A stretch of 64,000 nt of DNA, from assembly GCF_029227915.1 (NCBI RefSeq), contig NC_079886.1, positions 496,001-560,000 of the forward strand, in the 5' to 3' direction. Made by a program: the position numbers and the translations under genes. Below, one piece after another: positions 25,068-36,500 of the stretch. The number at the start of each line of letters is the position of its first letter. The first letter of the stretch is position 1. Under the pieces are notes generated by a model. That model made no database searches. It had not been told where the DNA came from and saw only the letters and a list, made by a program, of their open reading frames with translations. Origin of the DNA: Hydractinia symbiolongicarpus (taxonomy: Eukaryota > Cnidaria > Hydrozoa > Anthoathecata > Hydractiniidae).

Positions 25068-27970
25068 TATTTAAAAATGTTTTCATTTTTCATGAGACGC
25101 TAAATAAAAGAAGTTTAATCGCCGGCAAACGAAAACCCGCGATTTCCCGTAAATCCCGTACTCGGCCCATATAGTCAAAAGTATACAAAAAAGTACCCAG
25201 GGAGTAAAATGATTTCCCGAATAAATTTTTAAATTATTTTTTCACCACTAAAACGCATGAGACTTATAGTTTTCAAAAATGTTTTCATTTTTGATGAGAC
25301 GCTGGATAAAAGAAGTTTAATCGCCGGCAAACGAAAACCCGCGATTTCCTGTAAATCCCGAGCTTGGCCCCTATAGTCGAATGTATACAAAGAAAGTACC
25401 CTGTGAGTAAACTCATTTTCAGACCGATTTTTTAAATTATTTTTTCACCACTAAAACGCATGAGACTTGTAGCTTTCAAAAATGTTTTCATTTTTGATAA
25501 GACGCTGAATAAAAGAAGTTTAATCGCCGGCAAACGAAAACCCGCGATTTCCCGTAAATCCGGTACTCGGCCCGTATAGTCAAAAGTATACAAAGAATGT
25601 ACTCAAGGAGTAAACTCATTTCCCGAACGATTTTTTAAATTATTTTTTCACCACTAAAACGCAGGAGACTTGTAGTTTTCAAAAATGTTTTCATTTTTGA
25701 TGAGACGCTAAATAAAAGAAGTTTAATCGCCGGCAAACGAAAACCCGCGATTTCCCGTAAATCCCGTACTCGGCCCGTATAGTCAAAAGTATACAAAGAA
25801 AGTACCCAGGGAGTAAACTCATTTCCCGAACAATTTTTTAAATTATTTTACACCACTAAAACGCATGAGACTTGTAGTATTTAAAAATGTTTTCATTTTT
25901 GATGAGACGCTAAATAAAAGAAGTTTAATCGCCGGCAAACGAAAACCCGCAATTTCCCGTAAATCCCGTTCCCGGCCCGTATAGTCGAATGTATATAAAG
26001 AAAGTACCCAGGGAGTAAACTCATTTCCCGAACGATTTTTTAAATTATTTTTTCACCACTAAAACGCATGAGACTTGTAGCTTTCAAAAATGTTTTCATT
26101 TTTAATAAGACACTGAATAAAAGAAGTTTAATCGCCGGCAAACGAAAACCCGCGATTTCCCGTAAATCCCGTACTCGGCCCGTATAGTCAAAAGTATACA
26201 AAGAAAGTACCCAGGGAGTAAACTCATTTCCCGAACAATTTTTTAAATTATTTTACACCAATTAAACGCATGAGACTTGTAGTTTTCAAAAATATTTTCA
26301 TTTTTGATGAGACGCTGAATAAAAGAAGTTTAATCGCCCGCAAACGAAAACCCGCGATTTCCCGTAAATCCCGTACTCGGCCCGTATAGTCGAATGTATA
26401 TAAAAAAAGTACCCAGGGAGTAAACTCATTTCTTGAACGATTTTTTACATTATTTTTTCACCACTAAAACGCATGAGACTTGTAGTTTTCAAAAATGTTT
26501 TCGTTTTTGATAAGACGCTGAATAAAAGAAGTTTAATCGCCGGCAAACGAAAACCCGCGATTTCCCGTAAATCCGGTACTCGGCCCGTATAGTCAAAAGT
26601 GTAAAAAGAAAGTACCCAGGGAGTAAACTCATTTCCCGAACGATTTTTTAAATTATTTTTTCACCACTAAAACGCAAGAGACTTGTAGTTTTCAAAAATG
26701 TTTTCATTTTTGATAAGACGCTGAATAAAAGAAGTTTAATCGCCGGCAAACGAAAACCTGCGAGTTCCCGTAAATCCGGTACTCGGCCCGTATAGTCAAA
26801 AGTATACAAAGAAAGTACTCAAGGAGTAAACTCATTTCCCGAACGATTTTTTAAATTATTTTTTCACCACTAAAACGCATGAGACTTGTAGTTTTCAAAA
26901 ATGTTTTCATTTTTGATGAGACGCTAAATAAAAGAAGTTTAATCGCCGGCAAACGAAAACCTGCGATTTCCCGTAAATCCCGTACTCGGCCCGTATAGTC
27001 GAATGTATATAAAAAAAGTACCCAGGGAGTAAACTCATTTCCCAAACGATTTTTTACATTATTTTTTCACCACTAAAACGCATGAGACTTGTAGTTTTCA
27101 AAAATGTTTTCATTTTTGATAAGACGCTGAATAAAAGAAGTTAAATCGCCGGCAAACGAAAACCCGCGATTTCCCGTAAATCCGGTACTCGGCCTGTATA
27201 GACAAAAGTATACAAAGAAAGTACCCAGGGTGTAAACTCATTTCCCGAACGATTTTTTAAATTATTTTTTTACCACTAAAACGCATGAGACTTGTAGTTT
27301 TCAAAAATGTTTTCATTTTTGATGAGACGCTGAATAAAAGAAGTTTAATCGCCGGCAAACGAAAACCCGCGATATCCTGTAAATCCCGGACTTATCCTGT
27401 ATAGTCTAATGTATAAAAGAAAGTACCCAAGGAGTAAACTCATTTCCCGAACGATTTTGTAAATTATTTTTTATTCACTAAAACGGATGAGGCTTGTAGT
27501 TTTCAAAAATATTTTCATTTTTGATGAGACTCTGAATAAAAGAAGTTTAATTGCCGGCAAACGAAAACCCACGATTTCCAGTAAATTCCGTACTCGGCCC
27601 GTATAGTCAAAAGTATACAAAGAAAGTACTCAAGGAGTAAACTCATTTCCCGAACGATTTTTTAAATTATTTTTTCACCACTAAAACGCATGAGACTTGT
27701 AGTTTCCAAAAATGTTTTCATTTTTGATGAGACGCTAAATAAAAGAAGTTTAATCGCCGGCAAACTAAAACCCGCGATTTCCCGTAAGTCCCGTACTCGG
27801 CCCGTATAGTCAAAAGTGTACAAAGAAAGTACCCAGGGAGTAAACTCATTTTCCGAACGATTTTTTAAATTATTTTTTCACCACTAAAACGCATGAGACT
27901 TGTAGTTTTCAAAAATGTTTTTATTTTTCATGAGACGCTAAATAAAAGAAGTTTAATCGCCAGCAAACGA
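25068..27970 (+). repeat. Satellite segment: GACTTATAG, GTTCCCGG and AAGAG monomers
   Basis: About fourteen monomers. The left part has TTTTTCATGAGACG, then a GAATAAATTTTTAAA with GACTTATAG and GCTGGATAAAAG monomer, then GTAGCTTTC, ACGCAGGAG and the first GTTCCCGGCCCG monomer (about 25967). This series recurs near 29.4-30.1, 40.2-41.4, 47.7-48.5, 51.4-52.2 and 55.2-56.1 kb. The right part returns to left-zone types, with the last ACTTATCCTG monomer at about 27.39 kb. Confidence 0.85.
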
Positions 27971-29884
27971 AAACCCGCGATTTCCCGTAAATTCCGTACT
28001 CGACCCGTATAGACAAAAGTATACAAAGAAAGTACCCAGGGAGTAAACTCATTTCCCGAACGATTTTTTAAATTATTTTTACACCACTAAAACGCATGAG
28101 ACTTGTAGTTTTCAAAAATGTTTTCACTTTTGATGAGACGCTAAATAAAAGAAGTTTAATCGCCGGCAAACGAAAACCTGCGATTTCCCGTAAATCCCGG
28201 ACTCGGCCCGCAGAGTCAAAAGTATAGAAATAAAGTACCCAGGGAGTAAATTCATTTCCCGAACGATTTTTTAAATTATTTTTTCACCACTAAAACGCAT
28301 GAGACTTGTAGTTTTCAAAAATATTTTCATTTTTGATGAGACGCGGAATAAAAGAAGTTTAATCGCCGGCAAACGAAAACCCGCGCTTTCCCATAAATCC
28401 CGGACTCGGCCCGCAGAGTCAAAAGTATACAAAGAAAGTACCCAGGGAGTAAATTCATTTCCCGAACGATTTTTTAAATTATTTTTTCACCACTAAAACG
28501 CATGAGACTTGTAGTTTTCAAAAATATTTTCATTTTTGATGAGACGCGGAATAAAAGAAGTTTAATCGCCGGCAAACGAAAACCCGCGCTTTCCCGTAAA
28601 TCCCGTACTCGGCCCGTATAGTCAAAAGTATACAAAAAAAGTACCCAGGGAGTAAACTGATTTCCCGACTGATTTTTTAAATTATTTTTTCACCACTAAA
28701 ACGGACGAGACTTGTAGTTTTCAAAAATGTTTTCATTTTTGATGAGACGCTGAATAAAAGAAGTTTAATCGCCGACAAACGAAAACCCGCGATTTCCTGT
28801 AAATCCCGGGCTTGGCCCCTATAGTCGAATGTATACAAAGAAAGTACCTTGTGGGTAAACTCATTTTCAGAACGATTTTTCAAATTATTTTTTCACCACT
28901 AAAACGCATGACACTTGTAGTTTTCAAAAATGTTTTCATTTTTGATAAGACGCTGAATAAAAGAAGTTTAATCGCCGGCAAACGAAAAACCGCGATTTCC
29001 CGTAAATCCGGTACTCGGCCCGTATAGTCAAGAGTATACAAAGAAAGTACTCAAGGAGTAAACTCATTTCCCGAACGATTTTTAAATTATTTTTTCACCA
29101 CTAAAACGCATGAGACTTGTAGTTTTCAAAAATATTTTCATTTTTGATGAGACGCTGAATAAAAGAAGTTTAATCGCCGGCAAACGAAAACCCGCGATTT
29201 CCTGTAAATCCCGTACTCGGCCCGTATAGTCAAAAGTATACAAAGAAAGTACCCAGGGAATAAACTCATTTCCCGAACGATTTTTTAAATTATTTTTTCA
29301 CCACTAAAACGCATGAGACTTGTAGTATTTAAAAATGTTTTCATTTTTCATGAGACGCTAAATAAAAGAAGTTTAATCGCCGGCAAACGAAAACCCGCGA
29401 TTTCCCGTAAATCCCGTACTCGGCCCATATAGTCAAAAGTATACAAAAAAGTACCCAGGGAGTAAAATGATTTCCCGAATAAATTTTTAAATTATTTTTT
29501 CACCACTAAAACGCATGAGACTTATAGTTTTCAAAATTGTTTTCATTTTTGATGAGACGCTGGATAAAAGAAGTTTAATCGCCGGCAAACGAAAACCCGC
29601 GATTTCCTGTAAATCCCGAGCTTGGCCCCTATAGTCGAATGTATACAAAGAAAGTACCCTGTGAGTAAACTCATTTTCAGAACGATTTTTTAAATTATTT
29701 TTTCACCACTAAAACGCATGAGACTTGTAGCTTTCAAAAATGTTTTCATTTTTGATAAGACGCTGAATAAAAGAAGTTTAATCGCCGGCAAACGAAAACC
29801 CGCGATTTCCCGTAAATCCGGTACTCGGCCCGTATAGTCAAAAGTATACAAAGAATGTACTCAAGGAGTAAACTCATTTCCCGA
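27971..29884 (+). repeat. Second copy of the 23-25-kb series (single-copy 4-mer form)
   Basis: This stretch aligns with 22.9-24.2 kb at an offset of about 5,069 and then with 25.0-25.6 kb at about 4,258. Markers are TTTTCACTTTTGATG at about 28121, two CGCAGAGTC or GACGCGG monomers, GACTGATTTT with ACGGACGAG, CAAGAGTATAC, GTAGTATTTAAAAATG with TTTTTCATGAG, and GACTTATAG with GCTGGATAAAAG. One monomer near 29.08 kb has a shortened T run (ACGATTTTTAAATT). Confidence 0.8.
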
Positions 29885-32320
29885 ACGATTTTTTAAATTA
29901 TTTTTTCACCACTAAAACGCAGGAGACTTGTAGTTTTCAAAAATGTTTTCATTTTTGATGAGGCGCTAAATAAAAGAAGTTTAATCGCCGGCAAACGAAA
30001 ACCCGCGATTTCCCGTAAATCCCGTACTCGGCCCGTATAGTCAAAAGTTTACAAAGAAAGTACCCAGGGAGTAAACTCATTTCCCGAACAATTTTTTAAA
30101 TTATTTTACACCACTAAAACGCATGAGACTTGTAGTATTTAAAAATGTTTTCATTTTTGATGAGACGCTAAATAAAAGAAGTTTAATCGCCGGCAAACGA
30201 AAACCCGCGATTTCCTGTAAATCCCGGGCTTGGCCCCTATAGTCGAATGTACACAAAGAAAGTACCCTGTGAGTAAACTCATTTTTAGAACGAATTTTCA
30301 AATTATTTTTTCACCACTAAAATGCATGAGACTTGTAGTTTTCAAAAATGTTTTCATTTTTGATGAGACGCTAAATAAAAGAAGTTTAATCGTCGGCAAA
30401 CGAAAACCCGCGAGTTCTCGTAAATCCCGTACTCGGCCCGTATAGTCAAAAGTATACAAAGAAAGTACCCAGGGAGTAAACTCATTTCCCGAACGATTTT
30501 TTAAATTATTTTTTCACCACTAAAACGCATGAGACTTGTAGTTTTCAAAAAAATTTTCAGTTTTGATGAGACGCTAAATAAAAGAAGTTTAATCGCCGGC
30601 AAACGAAAACCCGCGATTTTCCGTAAATCCCGTACTCGGCCCGGATAGTCAAAAGTATACAAAGAAAGTATCCAGGGAGTAAACTCATTTCCCGAACGAT
30701 TTTTTAAATTATTTCTTCACCACTTAAACGCATGAGACTTGTAGTTTTCAAAAATGTTTTCATTTTGATGAGACGCTAAATTGAAGAAGTTTAATCGCCG
30801 GCAAACGAAAACCCGCGATTTCCCGTAAATCCTGGACTCGGCCCGTATAGTCAAAAGTATACAAAGAAAGTACCCAGGGAGTAAATTCATTTCCCGAACG
30901 ATTTTTTAAATTATTTTTTCACCACTAAAACGCATGACACTTGAAGTTTTCAAAAATATTCTCATTTTTGATGAGACGCTGAATAAAAGAAGTTTAATCG
31001 CCGGCAAACGAAAACCCGCGATTTCCTGTAAATCCCGGGCTTGGCCCCTATAGTCGAATGCATACAAAGAAAGTACCCTGTGAGTAAACTCATTTTCAGA
31101 ACGATTTTTTAAATTATTTTTTCACCACTAAAACGCAGGAGACTTGTAGTTTTCAAAAATGTTTTCATTTTTGATGAGGCGCTAAATAAAAGAAGTTTAA
31201 TCGCCGGCAAACGAAAACCCGCGATTTCCCGTAAATCCCGTACTCGGCCCGTATAGTCAAAAGTTTACAAAGAAAGTACCCAGGGAGTAAACTCATTTCC
31301 CGAACAATTTTTTAAATTATTTTACACCACTAAAACGCATGAGACTTGTAGTATTTAAAAATGTTTTCATTTTTGATGAGACGCTAAATAAAAGAAGTTT
31401 AATCGCCGGCAAACGAAAACCCGCGATTTCCTGTAAATCCCGGGCTTGGCCCCTATAGTCGAATGTACACAAAGAAAGTACCCTGTGAGTAAACTCATTT
31501 TTAGAACGAATTTTCAAATTATTTTTTCACCACTAAAATGCATGAGACTTGTAGTTTTCAAAAATGTTTTCATTTTTGATGAGACGCTAAATAAAAGAAG
31601 TTTAATCGTCGGCAAACGAAAACCCGCGAGTTCTCGTAAATCCCGTACTCGGCCCGTATAGTCAAAAGTATACAAAGAAAGTACCCAGGGAGTAAACTCA
31701 TTTCCCGAACGATTTTTTAAATTATTTTTTCACCACTAAAACGCATGAGACTTGTAGTTTTCAAAAAAATTTTCAGTTTTGATGAGACGCTAAATAAAAG
31801 AAGTTTAATCGCCGGCAAACGAAAACCCGCGATTTTCCGTAAATCCCGTACTCGGCCCGGATAGTCAAAAGTATACAAAGAAAGTATCCAGGGAGTAAAC
31901 TCATTTCCCGAACGATTTTTTAAATTATTTCTTCACCACTTAAACGCATGAGACTTGTAGTTTTCAAAAATGTTTTCATTTTGATGAGACGCTAAATTGA
32001 AGAAGTTTAATCGCCGGCAAACGAAAACCCGCGATTTCCCGTAAATCCTGGACTCGGCCCGTATAGTCAAAAGTATACAAAGAAAGTACCCAGGGAGTAA
32101 ATTCATTTCCCGAACGATTTTTTAAATTATTTTTTCACCACTAAAACGCATGACACTTGAAGTTTTCAAAAATATTCTCATTTTTGATGAGACGCTGAAT
32201 AAAAGAAGTTTAATCGCCGGCAAACGAAAACCCGCGATTTCCTGTAAATCCCGGGCTTGGCCCCTATAGTCGAATGCATACAAAGAAAGTACCCTGTGAG
32301 TAAACTCATTTTCAGAACGA
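29885..32320 (+). repeat. 6-monomer tandem duplication (1,216-bp offset)
   Basis: About 29885-31100 and 31101-32320 are two copies at a 1,216-bp offset. Shared rare variants include GATGAGGCGCTAAAT (29955 and 31171 region), AAAATGCATGAG, TCGTCGGCAAACG, GTTCTCGTAAATCC, CAAAAAAATTTTCAG, CCCGGATAGTC, TATTTCTTCACCACTTAAACG (30711 and 31927), CATTTTGATGAG with one T lost, and ATGACACTTGAAG. So many shared rare changes mean a recent duplication. The left copy borders GTTTTCATTTTTGATG monomers shared with 25.6 kb. Confidence 0.9.
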
Positions 32321-33511
32321 TTTTTTAAATTATTTTTCGCCACTAAAACGCATGAGACTTGTAGCTTTCAAAAATGTTTTCATTTTTGATAAGACGCTGA
32401 ATAAAAGAAGTTTAATCGCCGGCAAACGAAAACTCGCGATTTCCCGTAAATCCGGTACTCGGCCCGTATAGTCAAAAGTATACAAAGAAAGTACTCAAGG
32501 AGTAAACTCATTTCCCAAACGATTTTTTAAATTATTTTTTCACCACTAAAACGCATGAGACTTGTAGTTTTCAAAAATGTTTTCATTTTTGATGAGAGGC
32601 TAAATAAAAGAAGTTTAATCGCCGGCAAACGAAAACCCGCGATTTCCCGTAAATCCCGTTCCCGGCCCGTATAGTCGAATGTATATAAAGCAAGTACCCA
32701 GGGGAGTAAACTCATTTCCCGAACGATTTTTTCAATTATTTTTTCACCAATAAAACGCATGAGACTTGTAGTAATTAAAAATGTTTTCATTTTTGATGAG
32801 ACGCTAAATAAAAGAAGTTTAATCGCCAGCAAACGAAAACCCGCAATTTCCCGTAAATCCCGTTCCCGGCCCGTATAGTCGAATGTGTATAAAGAAAGTA
32901 CCCTGTGAGTAAACTCATTTTCAGAACGATTTTTTAAATTATTTTTCACCACTAAAACGCATGAGACTTGTAGCTTTCAAAAATGTTTTCATTTTTGATA
33001 AGACGCTGAATAAAAGAAGTTTAATCGCCGGCAAACGAAAACTCGCGATTTCCCGTAAATCCGGTACTCGGCCCGTATAGTTAAAAGTATACAAAGAAAG
33101 TACTCAAGGAGTAAACTCATTTCCCAAACGATTTTTTAAATTATTTTTTCACCACTAAAACGCATGAGACTTGTAGTTTTCAAAAATGTTTTCATTTTTG
33201 ATGAGAGGCTAAATAAAAGAAGTTTAATCGCCGGCAAACAAAAACCCGCGATTTCCCGTAAATCCCGTACTCGGCCCGTATAGTCAAAAGTATACAAAAA
33301 AAGTACCCAGGGGAGTAAACTCATTTCCCGAACGATTTTTTAAATTATTTTTTCACCAATAAAACGCATGAGACTTGTAGTAATTAAAAATGTTTTCATT
33401 TTTGATGAGACGCTAAATAAAAGAAGTTTAATCGCCAGCAAACGAAAACCCGCAATTTCCCGTAAATCCCGTTCCCGGCCCGTATAGTCGAATGTGTATA
33501 AAGAAAGTACC
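32287..33511 (+). repeat. 3-monomer tandem duplication (609-bp offset)
   Basis: About 32287-32903 matches 32896-33511 at a 609-bp offset. Shared markers are TACCCTGTGAG with a shortened TTATTTTTC, GTAGCTTTC, AAAACTCGCGATTTCC (32430 and 33039), GATGAGAGGCTAAAT, CCAGGGGAG and GTAATTAAAAATG. The first copy has the GTTCCCGGCCCG core with a CAAGTACCC segment where the second has GTACTCGGCCCG, so the two differ by a short conversion-like patch near 32.66 against 33.27 kb. Confidence 0.8.
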
Positions 33512-33788
33512 CAGGGAGTAAACTCATTTCCCGAACGATTTTTTAAATTATTTTTTCACCACTACAACGCATGAGACTTGTAGTTTTCAAAAATATTTTC
33601 ATTTTTGATGAGACGCTGAATAAAAGAAGTTTAATCGCCGGCAAACGAAAACCCGAGATTTCCCGTAAATCCCGTACTCGGCCCATATAGTCAAAAGTAT
33701 ACAAAAAAGTACCCAGGGAGTAAACTGATTTCCCGAATAAATTTTTAAATTATTTTTTGACCACTAAAACGCATGAGACTTGTAGTTT

Positions 33789-33810
33789 TCAAAAATGTTT
33801 TCATTTTTGA
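33789..33810. other. 9-bp inverted repeat with TTTT loop (one per monomer)
   Basis: The arm TCAAAAATG is followed by four T and then its exact reverse complement CATTTTTGA. The element is present, often perfect, in most monomers. A common variant changes the last G of the left arm to A, giving one mismatch; another changes TTTTCAAAAATG to TATTTAAAAATG. The dyad could bind a dimeric protein or extrude as a small cruciform, or it may be incidental in A/T-rich DNA. Function is not shown. It is almost completely lost in the truncated monomer at 16560. Confidence 0.75.
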
Positions 33811-33853
33811 TGAGACGCTGAATAAAAGAAGTTTAATCGCCGGCAAACGAAAA

Positions 33854-33887
33854 CCCGCGATTTCCCGTAAATCCCGTACTCGGCCCG
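33854..33887. other. Four CCCG tetramers phased at ~10 bp
   Basis: CCCG starts at 33854, 33864, 33873 and 33884, spacings of 10, 9 and 11 bp, so all four lie on about the same face of the helix. The last three are CCCGTA. This is the most variable part of the monomer and the part that best separates the subfamilies (CCCGTACTCGG, CCCGGACTTATCCTG, CCCGGGCTTGGCCCC, CCCGTTCCCGG). The pattern may be a relic of a shorter tandem repeat or a phased protein or nucleosome contact; neither is demonstrated. Confidence 0.6.
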
Positions 33888-36500
33888 TATAGTCAAAAGT
33901 ATACAAAGAAAGTACCCAGGGAGTAAACTCATTTCCCGAACGATTTTTTAAATTATTTTTTCACCACTAAAGCGCATGAGACTTGTAGTAATTAAAAATG
34001 TTTTCATTTTTGATGAGACGCTAAATAAAAGAAGTTTAATCGCCGGCAAACAAAAACCCGCAATTTCCCGTAAATCCTGTTCCCGGCCCGTATAGTCGAA
34101 TGTATATAAAGCAAGTACCCAGGGGAGTAAACTCATTTCCCGAACGATTTTTTCAATTATTTTTTCACCAATAAATCGCATGAAACTTGTAGTAATTAAA
34201 AATGTTTTCATCTTTGATGAGACGCTAAATAAAAGAAGTTTAATTGCCAGCAAACGAAAACACGCAATTTCCCGTAAATCCCGTTCCCGGCCCGTATAGT
34301 CGAATGTGTATAAAGAAAGTACCCAGGGAGTAAACTCATTTCCCGAACGATTTTTTAAATTATTTTTTCACCATTACAACGCATGAGACTTGTAGTTTTC
34401 AAAAATATTTTCATTTTTGATGAGACGCTGAATAAAAGAAGTTTAATCGCCGGCAAACGAAAACCCGAGATTTCCCGTAAATCCCGTACTCGGCCCATAT
34501 AGTCAAAAGTATACAAAAAAGTACCCAGGGAGTAAACTGATTTCCCGAATAAATTTTTAAATTATTTTTTGACCACTAAAACGCATGAGACTTGTAGTTT
34601 TCAAAAATGTTTTCATTTTTGATGAGACGCTGAATAAAAGAAGTTTAATCGCCGGCAAACGAAAACCCGCGATTTCCCGTAAATCCCGTACTCGGCCCAT
34701 ATAGTCAAAAGTATACAAAGAAAGTACCCAGGGAGTAAACTCATTTCCCGAACGATTTTTTAAATTATTTTTTCACCACTAAAGCGCATGAGACTTGTAG
34801 TAATTAAAAATGTTTTCATTTTTGATGAGACGCTAAATAAAAGAAGTTTAATCGCCAGCAAACGAAAACCCGCAATTTCCCGTAAATCCCGTTCCCGGCC
34901 CGTATAGTCGAATGTGTATAAAGAAAGTACCCAGGGAGTAAACTCATTTCCCAAACGATTTTTTAAATTATTTTTTCACCACTACTACGCATGAGACTTG
35001 TAGTTTTCAAAAATATTTTCATTTTTGATGAGACGCTGAATAAAAGAAGTTTAATCGCCGGCAAACGAAAACCCGAGATTTCCCGTAAATCCCGTACTCG
35101 GCCCATATAGTCAAAAGTATACAAAAAAGTACCCAGGGAGTAAACTGATTTCCCGAATAAATTTTTAAATTATTTTTTGACCACTAAAACGCATGAGACT
35201 TGTAGTTTTCAAAAATGTTTTCATTTTTGATGAGACGCTGAATAAAAGAAGTTTAATCGCCGGCAAACGAAAACCTGCGATTTCCTGTAAATCCCGGGCT
35301 TGGCCCCTATAGTCGAATATATACAAAGAAAGTACCCAGGGAGTAAACTCATTTCCCGAACGATTTTTTAAATTATTTTTTCACCACTAAAACGCATGAG
35401 ACTTGTAGTAATTAAAAATGTTTTCATTTTTGATGAGACGCTAAATAAAAGAAGTTTAATCGCCGGCAAACAAAAACCCGCAATTTCCCGTAAATCCTGT
35501 TCCCGGCCCGTATAGTCGAATGTATATAAAGCAAGTACCCAGGGGAGTAAACTCATTTCCCGAACGATTTTTTCAATTATTTTTTCACCAATAAAACGCA
35601 TGAGACTTGTAGTAATTAAAAATGTTTTCATCTTTGATGAGACGCTAAATAAAAGAAGTTTAATCGCCAGCAAACGAAAACACGCAATTTCCCGTAAATC
35701 CCGTTCCCGGCCCGTATAGTCGAATGTGTATAAAGAAAGTACCCAGGGAGTAAACTCATTTCCCGAACGATTTTTTAAATTATTTTTTCACCATTACAAC
35801 GCATGAGACTTGTAGTTTTCAAAAATATTTTCATTTTTGATGAGACGCTGAATAAAAGAAGTTTAATCGCCGGCAAACTAAAACCCGAGATTTCCCGTAA
35901 ATCCCGTACTCGGCCCATGTAGTCAAAAGTATACAAAAAAGTACCCAGGGAGTAAACTGATTTCCCGAATAAATTTTTAAATTATTTTTTGACCACTAAA
36001 ACGCATGAGACTTGTAGTTTTCAAAAATGTTTTCATTTTTGATGAGACGCTGAATAAAAGAAGTTTAATCGCCGGCAAACGAAAACCCGCGATTTCCCGT
36101 AAATCCCGTACTCGGCCCGTATAGTCAAAAGTATACAAAGAAAGTACCCAGGGAGTAAACTCATTTCCCGAACGATTTTTTAAATTATTTTTTCACCACT
36201 AAAGCGCATGAGACTTGTAGTAATTAAAAATGTTTTCATTTTTGATGAGACGCTAAATAAAAGAAGTTTAATCGCCGGCAAACAAAAACCCGCAATTTCC
36301 CGTAAATCCCGTTCCCGGCCCGTATAGTCGAATGTATATAAAGCAAGTACCCAGGGGAGTAAACTCATTTCCCGAACGATTTTTTCAATTATTTTTTTAC
36401 CAATAAAACGCATGAGACTTGTAGTAATAAAAATGTTTTCATTTTTGATGAGACGCTAAATAAAAGAAGTTTAATCGCCAGCAAACGAAAACCTGCAATT

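Larger units (their letters stand above)
33769..33971 (+). repeat. Representative consensus-like 203-bp monomer
   Basis: This copy carries the commonest base at nearly every position and serves as the reference unit, phased to begin at ACGCATGAG. In order it holds the inverted repeat at 33789-33810, AATAAA inside GAATAAAAGAAG, GCCGGC, four CCCG tetramers between 33854 and 33887, GTATAC at 33899-33904, GAGTAAACTC, and an A/T-only tract at 33943-33961. By hand count it has 42 C, 33 G and 13 CpG. Neighbouring copies differ mainly by substitutions in the GC-rich core and by one-base changes in A or T runs. The phase is arbitrary, because the true replication or amplification unit cannot be told from sequence. 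Confidence 0.9.
33512..36500 (+). repeat. Alternating 4+3 monomer units (1,420-bp period)
   Basis: The marker ACCCGAGATTTCCCG recurs at about 33651, 34464, 35071, 35884 and 36697, spacings of about 813, 607, 813 and 813 bp, that is four, three, four and four monomers. The region from 33.95 kb matches that from 35.37 kb at 1,420 bp (seven monomers). Monomer types are CACTACAACGC, GAATAAATTTTTAAA followed by TTTTTTGACCAC, GTAATTAAAAATG with AGCGCATGAG, and the 204-bp CCAGGGGAG type. Near 35.28 kb a CTTGGCCCC core replaces the GTACTCGG core of the first copy. Confidence 0.75.

Noticed and set aside
32527-32952. Long minus-strand open frame (141 codons) and many 62-102-codon frames on both strands
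   Set aside because: They are frames through satellite monomers that recur with every copy, on both strands at once, with starts and stops set by the monomer sequence. There is no sign of a gene outside the repeat, and 203-bp units break the frame.
33899-33904. GTATAC and GCCGGC palindromes as functional sites
   Set aside because: Six-base palindromes are common by chance and no further symmetry surrounds them.
33769-33971. CENP-B box
   Set aside because: I looked for the known 17-bp pattern (TTCG, four bases, A, two bases, CGGG) on both strands of the consensus. The nearest stretch, TTCGTTTGCCGGC on the minus strand, lacks the required A and the CGGG.
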